Counted from the stretch's first letter, positions 1 through 11,258 are shown. The stretch is DNA of 64,000 nt from Notolepis coatsorum (GCA_963971535.1 OZ020592.1:124291604-124355603), one strand, 5' to 3'. Notes: a model not told the origin generated them from the letters alone. Translations and numbers: made by a program.

Positions 1-112
1 GCAGTCGGCCCCGTGCACGTCGCAATACATTGACAGCTGTCTGTTATAATCACATTTAACATTTTAAGCATTTTATGAGCAAATTAAATTCGTTAGCTTG
101 GACATTTGAAAA
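1..112 (-). mobile_element. hAT fragment (CAGSGTTTCCGTTAG family)
   Basis: The first ~110 bases resemble the stretch near 31.08-31.17 kb inside a better copy of the same hAT family: the run tctgttataatcacattt, then a TTATGAGC-like segment, then TTGGACATTTG. It is a fragment cut by the window edge, without visible ends. Confidence 0.5.
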
Positions 113-207
113 CAGTCTTGAATGGCCAAAACATGTCTGGAGATTATAGCTTGCTAAACATTACCAATTAAAAAAAAGTTTACCTGATAAGGCGTGCTGA
201 TCAGCAG

Positions 208-1332
208 TAGGGCTGACCTTCGAAGCTTTTTTTGGCAAGGCCTAACAAAATTAATAGTTGGTTTCAGGTTGCCGACCGACCCTGCCGATTTAGGTGCGAC
301 CCAATATATTTTATGAGTCTTAAAAAAAAATTATAACATTTTTTTTTTCTTTTTTTTTAGAATAAAGTTTCATAGACATCTTAGTCAAACATTTAGTATT
401 ATGGATATTAAACATGCTGGCAGAGTACATGCATCCATGTTGTTGTGAACATTTTAATTAAATAAAGAAATTCCCTATCCATAGTCGCCGTGGGAAAGAA
501 TAAAAAAAAAAAAAATAATAATAAATTCCCTACCTACCCATGGCCAAACTGACAACCAACCTGAAACCAACTATTAATTTTGTTAGGCCCAATCGAAGCT
601 TTTATTTTTATTTTTTTATATTATGTTGTGGGACTTGTACAGCACTTTCGTAAACTTTGTTGTTTTTAAATGTGCTCTATAAATAAAGTGGATTGGATTA
701 ATGAATTAAGTAGCCCCTTTCGTGACTGTGACGCAGCCAACAAGGTTTCACTCGGCTGTGTGATTTAATTCAAGGTGGATCGCTGTTGTCGTTTGAACAA
801 CTTCAGATTTCATGGGAACTACCAATCCCCCAAATCAAGAATGTTTAAGATGAATGAAGTAAGATTTTGATTATTTGAAATATGGCCTGTGTAGACTAAA
901 CTATGCACAGAATTATGTCAGTCTACAAGGTCCGGATTCTACATGGTCCGGCAATGTAGACCTTGTAGACTCCACTACAGACCAATTATCAGTGAATGTT
1001 CATGCATTTTTAAGAATGGCTACTTCCACAAAAAAACAAAGAACTCACCAAAACATCTCAGTAGCACCTTATCTAAATGTTCTATTTCATATATGGAGAT
1101 TCATATTTATTTATGTATTACATGCATTTCTACATTTTATTTCCTATTTTGTTTATTCATCCCAGTATCTTTCTTTATGTGTGGAATTCTACAAGGCATG
1201 TAGGTGTATATGTGTTTGAGGATGATATCCTTCAAACAGGCAATAGTGATGATATAATTTGGGCAGTGCTGAGCTGGGTTACTTTCCTCCAGTGTATTTG
1301 TCCCCCGGCCCCACCCAATGGCCCCATATATG

Positions 1333-1375
<43 letters not shown>

Positions 1376-1517
1376 CGAAGTAAAAAAAATTATTAAAAAA
1401 ATTATTTTTGAAAAGAAAATTATAATTTTTAACTTTTATTTTTTTTACTTCGATTTTTTTTTAATGTTCGAAGCTTGTGCCATCGAACGAAGCTTCGAAG
1501 TATTTAAGACAGCCCTA
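208..1517. mobile_element. Non-autonomous hAT element, copy 1, with 8-bp TSD
   Basis: The ends are TAGGGCTGACCTTCGAAGC on the left and, inverted, CTTCGAAG...CAGCCCTA on the right. The flanks are a perfect 8-bp duplication ATCAGCAG at 200-207 and 1518-1525, the hAT signature. No transposase is visible. The interior has an (AC)n tract near 1340-1371 and A/T-rich stretches. A second copy lies at 42854-45102, and the two share blocks such as the CAGCCAACAAGG segment near 735. This copy contains a nested MITE at 239-589. Confidence 0.9.
239..589. mobile_element. MITE with perfect 33-bp TIRs, nested in the hAT
   Basis: Positions 239-271 and 557-589 are perfect inverted repeats that start GGCCTAACAAAATTAATAG. 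The flanks are CAA at 236-238 and 590-592. The other hAT copy (near 42892) reads straight through GGCAATCGAAG, so it supplies the empty site. A 3-bp TSD with GG-initial TIRs suggests PIF/Harbinger, although the usual target is TWA, so the superfamily is provisional. Confidence 0.8.
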
Positions 1518-1734
1518 ATCAGCAGTAATGCAACGTCATGATTGTCGATTGATGGGAGTATAGATAAATAGACACATTTGTTTATGTAGGCTATATTAAG
1601 CAGCACATATAAATGACGAACTAACTTAGTTAAAAATCCCTCCAGGGGGTTGGGCGAGGGGCTAACATCCCCACCCCGTAAAACACTATATTGTTACAGA
1701 AACGCCAACAAGAGATAAACAAGACTTCAACACC

Positions 1735-2350
1735 TTGGCCCAGGGAAGAGAAGTGTCTTCGATAAGAAGGTCTATGACACCATGTGGTGAAAGCCAGAAG
1801 TCTCTGGAAGCCACACGGCCGATCACCCTTCTTTCGTCCAGGGCTGCCCATATCGGTACGTGGAACGTGAGAACCATGTATGAGACGGGTAAGACATTTC
1901 AAGTAGCAGCAGCGATGAGGAACTATAATCTCACGCTGCTCGGAATAAGTGAGACAAGATGGACACAGTCCGGACAGAAACGACTGGCCTCAGGAGAGTT
2001 ACTGCTGTACTCCGGACACGACGAGTACAATGCCTCACACACCCAAGGAGTAGCACTGATGCTATCTAAAACAGCACAGACAGCGCTCATAGGATGGGAA
2101 GCCCATGGTCCAAGGATCATCACCGCATCCTTTTCGAACCAAGAAGAAGAGGATCAATATGAACATCATACAGTGCTACGCTCCTACCAATGACAGCGAG
2201 GAAGCAGACAAAGACCAGTTCTACAACAGACTGCAGTCTATTATAGAAAAGCACCCAGAGAGAGACATCACAATCCTGATGGGAGACCTTAATGCCAAGA
2301 TCGGAAGTGACAAAATAAAAATAAACGCTATACTGGCATCCTCTCAGTGA
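1735..2350 (+). pseudogene. LINE endonuclease, N-terminal part
   Basis: The translation shows EEP-family endonuclease motifs: GTWNVRTMYETGK, LLGISETRWTQSG and, in the next frame, NIIQCYAPTND and ILMGDLNAKIG. In LINEs this domain nicks target DNA to prime reverse transcription. The domain changes frame near 2105-2190, so it is broken by a frameshift. It ends before the SDHH motif, which lies beyond an inserted segment. The start at 1735 is the first ATG of the open frame; translation may begin further upstream in the 5' leader. Confidence 0.8.
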
Positions 2351-2479
2351 AGAGAGCACCGCAAATATGCTGCGCTATTTGAAGAGGATAAACACAGCAG
2401 AAGAAGATGGAGAACAGACACACACTGCAACAGGGAACTGCATCCAACAATACAACCCCTGACTCTAACGTAAGGACAC

Positions 2480-2726
2480 ATTTAAATAACAGAAGTGTAA
2501 TGTTATCCGCAACGCCCCAACCCTGGACACCTTCAAAACTGCTCTAAAAACACACCTCTTGACCAAGGCTTTTCCCCATCAGTTAGTTTAGATTAGATTA
2601 GGTCCATTATCCATTATCCCTAACCTTCCCTCATCCCCTTTTTCCCCCCTATTTCCCTAGCCCTATTTTTTGTCCTGATTGTGAAGCGACCTTGGGTTCT
2701 ATGAAAGGCGCTATATAAATTTGATC

Positions 2727-2766
<40 letters not shown>

Positions 2767-3005
2767 GGAACTGTATATTATCGACACGTTCTAGTTATAG
2801 CTGCTTATTATATTTGTGCTTACAATAATCAAAAGGTACGGTACACAGTTGGTCTCACCTTCTGTGCCATTATAAGCACAAAATATGTCCCCATATGATC
2901 AAATTGACGTTGATATATTATATATATATATAAAAGAAAATTGGGACGGTTTACATTCACTTTGGGACGGTTAAAACTGTATTTCGGGACGGTTCTGGGA
3001 CGGTG
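2480..3005. repeat. Inserted segment within the LINE, including an L2-type 3' tail
   Basis: This stretch interrupts the endonuclease. Positions 2505-2768 match the general form of fish LINE 3' ends: an ACCTTCAAAACTGCTCTAAA block, then GAAAGGCGCTATATAAAT and an (ATT)n tail. The remainder, to about 3005, holds four copies of GGGACGGTT and a short (TA)n and is not recognised. No clean target duplication was found. Confidence 0.55.
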
Positions 3006-3785
3006 GTGAAAAAAGTTAGTCTGGAGCCCTGGTCCATGCAGGATATAAGAGTAAAGAGAGGAGCAGATGTGGCTTCAGACCACCACCTTGTCGTAGCCAG
3101 CCTGAAGCTGAAGCTGAGAAAGAACTGGATGTCGGCACATACAACACGACACAGGTACAACACAGCTTCCTTGAAAGACGCCAGTAAGCTGGAAGAGTTC
3201 AGAGTAACACTCTGCAACAAGTTCCAAGTTTTACAGGAGCTGTTGGAAGAGGACGAGTGCACCCTGGAGAACAGTTGGAAGGAGATAAAAGAGGCAGTAA
3301 CGTCTACCTGCCAGGAAGTTCTTGGCCCCAAGAAGCACCAGCACAAGGAGTGGATCTCAGGGGACAGTCTGTAAAAGATCCAAGAGAGGAGGGAGAAGAA
3401 GGCGGCAGTGAACAACAGCCGGACAAGAGCAGAGAAGGCCAAGGCACAAGAAAGGTATGCAGAAGGAAACAAGCTAGTAAAGAAGAGCATCAGAGCAGAC
3501 AAGCGAAGGTATATGGATGACCTGGCAACAGAGGCAGAGCAAGCAGCAAGAGAGGGGAATATGAGAGAACTGTACAACATCACCAAGAATCTGGCAGGAA
3601 AGTACAGCAAACCAGAACGACCTGTGAAGGACAAAGAGGGAAGACCGATAACAACGGGAGAGGAGCAACAGAAGAACAGATGGATGGAGTATTTTGAAGA
3701 ACTTCTAAACCGGCCAGCACCACAGAACCCACCAGACATCGCACAGGCTGACAGACCTACCCATAGCTTGCAACGCACCAACTAG
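3003..3785 (+). pseudogene. LINE endonuclease C-terminus and linker
   Basis: Resumes after the inserted segment with VKRGADVASDHHLVVASLKL, the C-terminal SDHH catalytic region of EEP endonucleases. A charged linker follows, rich in K, R, E and Q ([16 protein letters not shown]), as found between endonuclease and reverse transcriptase in LINEs. Frame changes near 3375-3410 and near 3770 separate it from its neighbours. Confidence 0.75.
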
Positions 3786-5268
3786 GGAAGAAATTAGGAA
3801 GGCTATCAAGCAGCTGAGGAACGGAAAGGCTGCAGGACCAGACAACATCCCTGCGGAGGCACTGAAGTCAGATATAGAAACCACGGTGAAGATGCTCCAC
3901 CCACTCTTCATGAAGATATGGGAGGAAGAAGACGTGCCAGGAGATTGTAAAGAGGGCTATCTCATCAAGATCCCAAAGAAAGGCAATCTTAGCAATTGCG
4001 CAAATTACAGAGGGATCACACTGCTATCAGTGCCAGGGAAAGTTTTTAACAGAGTCATCTTGAACAGGATGAAGGACCTCATCGATGCACAACTCCGCGA
4101 TGAGCAAGCTGGTTTCCGCAAGGACCGATCCTGCACAGACCAAATTGCAGTGCTGCGCATCATCGTGGAGCAGTCGATAGAGTGGAACTCGCCCCTGTAC
4201 ATAAACTTTGTGGACTATGAGAAAGCCTTTGACAGCCTAGACAGAGAGACCCTCTGGAAGCTTCTCCGACATTACGGGGTGCCGACCAAGATTGTTTCCA
4301 TCATCAGGAACTCCTATGAGGGACTGACATGCAAGGTGGTTCACGGAGGGCAGCTCACAGAGGCATTCCAAATGAGGACCGGGGTCAGACAAGGTTGTCT
4401 GCTCTCGCCCTTCCTCTTCCTGCTGGCCATTGACTGGATAATGAAGACCTCCACAGCACAGAGAAGGTATGGGATTCAGTGGACACCTTGGACGCAACTG
4501 GACGACTTGGACTATGCTGACGATTTGGCACTACTGTCGCACACCCAACAACAGATGCAGGAGAAGACCAACAACGTGGCATCGACTTCCGCGCAAGTGG
4601 GACTCAACATCCACAAAGGCAAGACTAAGATCCTCAAGACCAATGCAGCAAACAACACCAACGCAATCATGCTGGATGGCGAGGCTTTGGAAGAAGTTGA
4701 AGCCTTTACCTACCTTGGCAGTGTTATTGACAAGCAGGGCGGCACAGATGCTGACATTAGAGCACGAATAAGGAAAGCACGTACAGCATTCGTGCAATTA
4801 CGGAACATCTGGAGCTCAAAAGAACTGACTTCCAACACCAAAGTCAGATTCTTTAACACCAACGTCAAGGCAGTCCTACTATACGGAGCAGAGACGTGGA
4901 GAACTACAGCTGCAACCATCAGGAAAGTGCAGGTCTTCATTAACAGCTGCCTGCGGAAGATCATCCACATCCGATGGCCAGACACCATCAGCAACTGCGA
5001 ACTCTGGCAGAGAACAAACCAGCTGCCCGCAGAAGAAGAAATTAAGAAACGCAAATGGCGCCACACCCTGCGACAAGCCCTAACATGGAACCCGCAGGGC
5101 AAGCGGAAAAGGAGCAGCCCGAGAAACACCTGGCGCAGAGACCTGGAGGCAGACACCAAGACCATGAAGATGACCTGGAACCAACTGGAGAGAACAGCTC
5201 AAGACAGAGATGCTTGGAGATCACTTGTTGACGGCCTATGCCCCAGAAGGGGTAGCAGGCGTAAGTAA
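3775..5268 (+). CDS. LINE reverse transcriptase (RTE-like)
   Basis: An open frame running through all reverse transcriptase blocks: [70 protein letters not shown] (first catalytic Asp), [20 protein letters not shown] and [12 protein letters not shown] (catalytic YADD). A thumb-like region with [13 protein letters not shown] follows, and a basic C-terminus ends [14 protein letters not shown] at a TAA. It copies the element RNA at the nicked target. The conventional ATG at 3886 lies inside the domain; the frame opens further upstream. The RT part looks intact although the endonuclease part is broken, so the locus as a whole is unlikely to be active. Confidence 0.85.
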   Translation, partial: APTREEIRKAIKQLRNGKAAGPDNIPAEALKSDIETTVKMLHPLFMKIWEEEDVPGDCKEGYLIKIPKKGNLSNCANYRGITLLSVPGKVFNRVILNRMKDLIDAQLRDEQAGFRKDRSCTDQIAVLRIIVEQSIEWNSPLYINFVDYEKAFDSLDRETLWKLLRHYGVPTKIVSIIRNSYEGLTCKVVHGGQLTEAFQMRTGVRQGCLLSPFLFLLAIDWIMKTSTAQRRYGIQWTPWTQLDDLDYADDLALLSHTQQQMQEKTNNVASTSAQVGLNIHKGKTKILKTNAANNTNAIMLDGEALEEVEAFTYLGSVIDKQGGTDADIRARIRKARTAFVQLRNIWSSKELTSNTKVRFFNTNVKAVLLYGAETWRTTAATIRKVQVFINSCLRKIIHIRWPDTISNCELWQRTNQLPAEEEIKKRKWRHTLRQALTWNPQGKRKRSSPRNTWRRDLEADTKTMKMTWNQLERTAQDRDAWRSLVDGLCPRRGSRRK

Positions 5269-5286
5269 AGTAAGTAACTTAGTTAA

Positions 5287-5636
5287 TTAATAAGTAACTA
5301 ACATAAATAGCATGGTAATAATACGTAGGTTATTGATCAATGAATGTATTGATAAATTCATTTATATTACAAATGATACACCAGTAGAAGTCATGTTATT
5401 TCCTCATTGTGAACTTGCTGCGCGATCGTCGCTCGAACATCTCCTGCTGTGTGGATTCTCTCATTCATAACAATGGAAGCGATAACATGCTATCGGTCGC
5501 CTGGCAAAAATCGCCTGCCGTGTTTATTGGATTTAAGAGCTTCCCTCTCCCCCATGTCGGGTTTATTTCCCCCCCTTCCTGTTATCTGCCAACAGCGCTG
5601 GCAGGTGCAGACTGCTCCGAGCTAATCGCGCGCAGT
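5287..5636. other. Unassigned stretch
   Basis: No coding or repeat signature was recognised. It contains CGATCGTCGCTCG and GCGATAACATGCTATCGG-type short palindromic patches and a (C/T)-rich stretch near 5545-5580. Confidence 0.3.
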
Positions 5637-5790
5637 TAACCCTTTCACTACCACACTACAGAAGGTTACCCCTTTACTATCACACTACAGACAGCCTTTG
5701 TCGTGTGGCAGTGAAAGGGTTAACCTTCTGTAGTGTGGTAGTGAAAGGGTTAACCTTCTGTATTGTCGCAGTGAAAGGGTTAATCGCGCG
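5637..5790. repeat. Inverted ~35-bp repeat array (TTAACCCTTTCACTACC)
   Basis: One copy plus a shortened copy read TTAACCCTTTCACTACCACA forward, and then at least three inverted copies read GGTTAACCTTCTGTAGTGTG. The array is flanked by GCGCGCAGTTAA and TTAATCGCGCGC, so the whole block is palindromic. The same unit returns at 47899-48016. Confidence 0.75.
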
Positions 5791-5896
5791 CAAGGGTGCT
5801 ATTCGCCCCATCAGTATGTGGCGCAGCAGCAAAGCAGACATCTTCCACCAAGATCATTTTACAGATGTGTACAGCACTCTCTCCATTTCTTCATTC

Positions 5897-5914
5897 TCAC
5901 ACACACACGCACAC

Positions 5915-5948
<34 letters not shown>
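5897..5948. repeat. (AC)n microsatellite
   Basis: About 25 AC dinucleotides with occasional CG interruptions. Open frames across it are repeat artefacts. Confidence 0.95.
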
Positions 5949-5950
<2 letters not shown>

Positions 5951-5955
5951 GCCTA

Positions 5956-6292
5956 TACGGGTTTATGCTACATCGGGGGGACCAATGACTGTATACAGCC
6001 TGATGGGATCCAGCCTTTCTAAAGGGTCTAGAGACATGATTTTAACTGCTAAAATCATTTAAAAAAATTGTTAACACAAAAACCACTTGACATTTTCCAA
6101 ACTCCAAAAAAAAAATCTGATATCTACGGGTTTATACTACCTCATGGGGACCACATGACTGTATACAGCCTGATGGGATCCAGCCTTTCTAAAGGGTCTA
6201 TCTAGAGACATGATTTGAACTGCTAAAATCATTTAAATTTAACACAAAAACCACTTGACATTTTCCCAACTCTCAAAAAAAAAATTTACCTG
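5956..6292 (+). repeat. Tandem duplication, ~170-bp unit
   Basis: Two units begin ACGGGTTTAT (near 5957 and 6126). Both contain GACTGTATACAGCCTGATGG and AACCACTTGACATTTTCC and end in an A-tract. The second is followed by CCCCATGGGGACCGGTCCCC, a palindromic motif related to GTCCCCACGG at 27995-28080. Confidence 0.8.
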
Positions 6293-6316
6293 AAATCCCT
6301 CCCCCCATGGGGACCG

Positions 6317-6850
6317 GTCCCCATGGTTTCAAGTTTCTTTAATAGTTGTCATACAGAAGTACAGAATACTTTTATACAAAATGCTTCTTACTGTTACGCT
6401 CCAGAGACTGTGCAAGACAAGATAGTATGAAATAAAATAACATAGTAAAATTAGAAGTAAAAAAAAAAATTAGGTCACAGTGTTCAGTTTAGACATATGT
6501 ACAATGTTCGATGCAGAATAGACATAACTGAGTTACCATATAATATACAATACTGTGCAGTGTACTAATTTAATATACAATACTATATAGTGCAAGGCAG
6601 AAATGGGACGAGGTGCAATTTAGGTACAATTTACAGTAGGTGTACGAGTTGTAGTGCAAATCCTTTATCAATAAATATAAAGTGTAAAGTGTGTTTGTGT
6701 GATCTAAAGTGTGGAGAGTGGGTGCTGCAGTGTGTTGTTTGTTTGAGTGAGTGTGGGTGTGTGTGCTGTGTGCATTTGATGGTTGTTGCATAGTGTTTAT
6801 TGTTCGTTTAGCAGCCTGATGGCCTGGGGATAGAAGCTTCCAGGGGGGAG
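6317..6850 (-). mobile_element. LINE 3' end (L2/Rex-type), reverse strand
   Basis: Reverse complement of the 3' UTR at 41060-41560: shared blocks include CAAGTTTCTTTAATAGTTGT, GCTCCAGAGACTGTGCAAGA and the segment around CGTTTAGCAGCCTGATGGCC, which encodes the C-terminal IRLLNE residues. It is a 5'-truncated LINE fragment. Confidence 0.8.
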
Positions 6851-7029
6851 GATTTCAGTGTATGTTCATTGGCATACTATCAACATCACTGTTAGGCACT
6901 GCACAGAACCAAAAAAAGCAATACTTGCTTGCCTTTTCAACATTAAACATTAAAGATGTTCTCTCAGCACAATGGTGACCTTTATACCATACAATCAATT
7001 AAAAAGAATGGTACACCTATACCTCTTGT

Positions 7030-7617
7030 ACAAAAAAGGAGGCACAAATTGAGTTCATATTGTCAAAGCTTTTATTTCAAACAGCTGTTGCATTTTATTT
7101 TAAATATATGTCCCCTGACAAATGCTTTTTTTTTACTTTGGGACACAAAAAACAGGGTACTGTTATATGTATTTAAGTTCCGGTGTCTTTACTTTTCTTG
7201 AGCAGCACAGGATGGACCCAAGTGTGGTGTTAAACCAAGAATAAACTTTATTCAAGGCGACTGGATGTGCAAAACAGACAATGGGTCTCATTCTCCAACG
7301 GACTTAAGACATAAAGTTTGCTCTTAGGGCACAAATTGAGTTCATATTTTCACAAAGCTTTTATTTCAAACAGCTGTTGCATTTTATTTTAAATATATGT
7401 CCCCTGACAAATGCTTTTTTAACTTTGGGACACAAAAACAGGGTACTGTTGTATGTATTTAAGTTCTGGTTTCTTTACTTTTCTTGAGCAGCACAGGATG
7501 GACCCAAGTGTGGTGTTAAACCAAGAATAAACTTTATTCAAGGTGACTGGATGTGCAAAACAGACAATGGGTCTCATTCTCCAACGGACTTAAGACAGAA
7601 AATTTGCTCTTAGGGCC
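7030..7617. repeat. Tandem duplication, ~295-bp unit, unassigned origin
   Basis: Two near-identical units start GGCACAAATTGAGTTCATAT (near 7040 and 7329). Each contains CAAACAGCTGTTGCATTTTA, GAGCAGCACAGGATGGACCC and GGTCTCATTCTCCAACGGAC. No TIR or coding signal was recognised. Confidence 0.75.
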
Positions 7618-8745
7618 ATTTAAGACATTAGATTTTGGGATTCCCCAACCGTGTTAAATATCCGTTTTATTGATACATTTGAAAGAATGCAGGTTATAGC
7701 CAACATGCAATATATCGCATTGGGACGGCTTGGGCGGTATGACGGTATTACGGTATACCAGGGTATTTAGAAATCCCGACGGTATTGAAAATCAATACCG
7801 TCAAAATCACACTGAAACGGAGTTTTGACTGGTTCGTTGTAGTGCACACACGCGCCAGCAGAGGGCGAGACCAGTCCTCACTAGTGGAGCGAGCCGCAGA
7901 GCTGGTTGTCTACACACAGGAGGAGGAGGAGGGGAACCCCGCTTCAGTGGGGGAAATTAAATGAGACACGCTTACTGTTGCTGGTGCTGCGGGCTAACTG
8001 GCTATTCTGAGAGCTAACTGTTGTGTATGTGTACGCTGAGGCTCGTGCACACTTTCACGTATTTGCATACCAAAACCGCCCCGATTAACCATATACGGTA
8101 ATGGAACACCCCCATGAAATGTGGAAAAATGGACTAAACCGAGGGAAGCGTGTTATGAGACAGGCTGACAGACGTGTACACGTACGGTGATGTCGGATAT
8201 GTTATCTATTAACCATTGCTGCCTGGGCAGCGCAAACACTAATAAAGACCGTGCTGGAGTATGACTGCCTTTTTTCGTTTTGTTTGATTAATACCCAGGG
8301 ATTAAAGTTCTCCTCAATTTTATTCCAAATCGCGACGGATTTTCCGTCAATTTTCTACCTGCTGCATATGATTTCTAGAGGCATACAATCTATTTTGATG
8401 TCAGTATTGGGTAGCCTATATAAACAATAATACAAGAGCATATACAGGAACAATGAATCTTACTGCCATGTATGATGTAGCCTGCCTATGTGATCAATAC
8501 ATGAACTTGAATTCCATCATGTTTGAGTGCAGGAGCTCACAAGGCTGTTGTCACAATGGGTGGTAGTACAGTAATAACAGTCTACACAATATCACGATGG
8601 ACCATGCCATGTAGCCTATGTTCTATTATGACATGATCTGTGTTGACAAATGTTCTAGAATGTTTGATTATGACATCATACTCTGACAGCATGCCTATGA
8701 TCAATAAAAACGCGAACTTGAATCCCATCATCATATTTACATAGT
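7618..8745. other. Unassigned stretch with a possible hAT end near 7725
   Basis: GGCGGTATGACGGTATTACG near 7735 resembles one end of fish hAT elements built of GGTATACC-like words, but no matching second end or TSD was found. Two diverged copies of a ~40-bp segment (GCCTATG...CAATACATGAACTTGAA) lie near 8483 and 8694. No gene was seen. Confidence 0.35.
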
Positions 8746-8753
8746 CTGTCCAC

Positions 8754-9662
8754 TAGGGGTGGACGGTATAAACGGTATACGGTATAAACGGTATGAATTT
8801 GCTCTACGGTATGGATTTTGACTATATTGTGTAACCGGGTAGAGCAGCTCTAAAATAGCAATGACGTCATGTAACCACAGCGCGACTATTTCAATCGCAT
8901 TTGCCCCTAAAAATAGATCGAATTAGTCATAGATAATACATATGTGCAAACTGGAAAAAGTTATTTAGGAGGCTTCGCGCAGTGGGCGTGTCAACACGCA
9001 ATTGTCATTTCATAATAAACACATATCACCGCGGCGCACAGCAAGTTTCAATTTCAGTTCCTGGCATTTTTAACCAGTGGAGAAAGGTAAGAGATCTTAC
9101 CTATCGTTTTTCTTATATGAATTATTCTACGTTAATAAAACATACCTGGTGATCAACTACAGTTTGCTGTAAACATTATGATATGTGTGTAGTGTTATGA
9201 TAACGACGGGAGGACGGCTGCAGCAGTGGATTTGCGAAATAGCATGCAGCTGCAGAGCCGCAGAGCCAGTGGCTCTTTCAGGTCTGGTCACAGGCCCGCT
9301 CAACAGCGCCCCCCCCCCACCAAACGGCTGAACGACCTGAAAGAGCCACTGGCTCTGCGGCTCTGCAGCTACATATGCTTCTAGCAAAATCCAGCCCCGC
9401 TGTTTGCAATGGGAGCAGCACGGAGTCTCGACTCGGGACTTATTTTATTTGGAATATAATGACTTTATACGCAAAAGTAGCCTAGTTTTAAGTTAAAATA
9501 TTATAAATCTACATGCCTTGAGGATGTCATTCTTTATATAGCCTGCCTATCAGGCAAAACAAATTATTCTAACGGAAACACTGATACCGTGATATATACC
9601 GTTACCGTCTATGCTTCAAATTATACCGTGATATAAATTTTAGACCATACCGTCCACCCCTA
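8754..9662. mobile_element. Non-autonomous hAT (TAGGGGTGGACGG), 8-bp TSD
   Basis: The ends are TAGGGGTGGACGGTATAAAC and, inverted, ...CCGTCCACCCCTA. The flanks are the perfect 8-bp duplication CTGTCCAC at 8746-8753 and 9663-9670. No transposase was seen. A second hAT fragment (about 9225-9583) is nested inside it. Confidence 0.9.
9225..9583 (+). mobile_element. Nested fragment of the CAGSGTTTCCGTTAG hAT family, with hairpin
   Basis: Positions 9415-9583 match the right part of the element at 26550-27436 (CAAAAGTAGCCTAGTTTTAA, CATGCCTTGAGGATG) and end ...CTAACGGAAACACTG. The left end is missing. Positions 9247-9286 and 9327-9370 form an imperfect inverted repeat around CAGAGCCAGTGGCTCTTTCA. 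Confidence 0.65.
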
Positions 9663-9695
9663 CTGTCCACTATCTTTATTACTTTGTTATTCCCC

Positions 9696-9799
9696 CCCCC
9701 CCCCCATCTATGTAAAGCGACCTTGCATGGGTCTCTTGAAAGGCGCTATGTAAAATGAAGCTATTATTATTATTATTATTGTTGTTATTATTATTATCA
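9696..9799 (+). mobile_element. LINE 3' tail fragment
   Basis: A poly-C run, then AAAGCGACCTTGCATGGGT, GAAAGGCGCTATGTAAAA and an (ATT)n tail: the terminal form of fish L2-type LINEs, also seen near 2685-2768. Confidence 0.65.
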
Positions 9800-9814
9800 T
9801 GTCTGTGTGCTGAG

Positions 9815-10231
9815 TAGGGATGGGTACCTTTCACATTTGAACCACCGGTACCTGTGAATCGATACCGGTACCCAACGGTACCTTTTTTCAGTACTTTAGT
9901 CTCAAGAAATTTAATTTACCTACCTCAGTCGTAAAAAAAAATCCAAACTTCAAATAACTACAATTTCGACAGTTTTCGGCTTGCCATTGCTCCGACTGCT
10001 TTGTTGTTGAATCAAGTCAAATCCTAGGTAAGCATATATTATGCGTGTGAACGTTGACATGAAAAGAAAAAAGTAAAAAAAAAACAAAAAAAAGTAAAAA
10101 AAAAAATTAATAAAGATTTTTTGTTTTTTTGTTTTAATTTTTTTTTGGTTTCTCACTTGATTCGATACTCGGTAGTACCGACGTGTTTCGGTTCGGTACC
10201 TCAAAAGTACCGAATTCGGTACCCATCCCTA
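9815..10231. mobile_element. hAT MITE (TAGGGATGGGTACC), 8-bp TSD
   Basis: The 417-bp element starts TAGGGATGGGTACC and ends GGTACCCATCCCTA. The flanks are GTGCTGAG at 9807-9814 and 10232-10239. The interior is rich in GGTACC/GGTACCG words and A/T tracts and is non-coding. Confidence 0.92.
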
Positions 10232-10239
10232 GTGCTGAG

Positions 10240-10735
10240 CTCAGTGAAGTTTCAACGGAGCGAGGTAATCTATTCTAATCAACAAATTGAAGTAGAAAGC
10301 ATTCCGTTGTGGCCAATCTTATTTGGAAACATGACACAAAATAATAGTATGTCGCTTTTTATTTGAAACAATATTTAATGGCGTTTGGAGGTGGGTGTTC
10401 TGCTTCTGCCCCCCGTGCCAAACAAGCAAGCCAACCTCTTGTTCCCGCATGAGCCCGTTATAATTACACTACTGTCGCTATTTTACAATGAACTATAATG
10501 AATTACGGGTCATACAGAAGTTGAACACGCCAGTGTTGGAAGTAATGCACGGAAGCTTATTTCCGCGTTGAAACTAATGCATTAACTGAGGAGCGCATAT
10601 GCCGTAGTAACGATATTCTACCACTGGGCGTCAGCTAAGCATGCTCAGAGCTGTGCGTAGACATAAGCACAAAGTCAAGCACAAGTTCAAATTGATAGAT
10701 CCCACACTTTGCTTAGAAATGGTCGTACGCACGGC
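10240..10735. other. Unassigned stretch
   Basis: No recognised coding or repeat content. Its right edge, CGTACGCACGG, mirrors TGTGCGTACG just beyond the Kolobok element, so the Kolobok probably inserted into the middle of an older short palindromic repeat. Confidence 0.35.
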
Positions 10736-11012
10736 TTAAAGTGGAGATGAAGCAGTGAGCAATGTGATCCTAGTTTGTTTGTTGTGTACCTTGTGTAAGA
10801 CAGGGTTCTATAATCAAATGTGAAATCTATCTTATTTGTCTGAAAAATATAATATAATATCCCTGTTTTCAACATGGGCGCCGCCATTTTGTTGCTGACG
10901 TCATGGCTGACGTCATGCCGGGGGTTGGGTGTATACACTCTGGTTAGCTGCCTATATTGAATGGGTCAGTCAGCAAATAAAATGTTGCCTACAAAACAAC
11001 GGGACCGCGGTG

Positions 11013-11258
11013 GTTCTGTTTGTATTGCTCCTGGCTGTTCAAACTAATTTTACCATGTGAGAGAGAGGAAAGTTGGTTAATTTCCACAAACTACCAGTGA
11101 AAAAAACAGTGTTGTCGACATGTTGGCTCGGGCTGGCTGCACTCAGGCGGCGCGACCAGCCTGTTGGACAGGGAAGGAGGATCTGCAGCGAACACTTCAT
11201 TGCCTCGGATTATGTTGTTGGGGTGGGATGTTTGTCCAGAAGACCACTAATCAGCTGA
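11013..11258 (+). pseudogene. Decayed THAP-domain exon, left arm
   Basis: The reading shows the THAP C2CH pattern: CIAPGCSN near 11026, then NFHKLP, CWLGLAALRRRDQ and the terminal RICSEHFIASDY. THAP domains bind the transposon ends in P and Kolobok transposases. A stop after CSN and a frame change before NFHKLP break it. There is no DDE-type catalytic part downstream. It could be a captured host THAP exon, but the TTAA-flanked setting favours a Kolobok origin. Confidence 0.75.

Larger units (their letters stand above)
1634..5274 (+). mobile_element. RTE-like LINE, near full length, 12-bp TSD
   Basis: A non-LTR retrotransposon flanked by the 12-bp duplication TAACTTAGTTAA at 1622-1633 and 5275-5286. 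It carries an apurinic-type endonuclease, a linker and a reverse transcriptase in that order, then a very short 3' end of TAAG/TAAA repeats, as is usual for RTE-type LINEs. The endonuclease part is split by frameshifts and by an inserted segment at about 2480-3005. The reverse transcriptase frame is open for 460 codons. The RTE clade is inferred from the endonuclease style (GTWNVRTMYETGK, GISETRW) and the C-terminal [15 protein letters not shown] block; related clades are not excluded. Confidence 0.85.

Noticed and set aside
11013-11258. Host THAP gene exon
   Set aside because: Duplicated in a palindrome inside a TTAA-flanked element and broken in both copies, with no other exon nearby.
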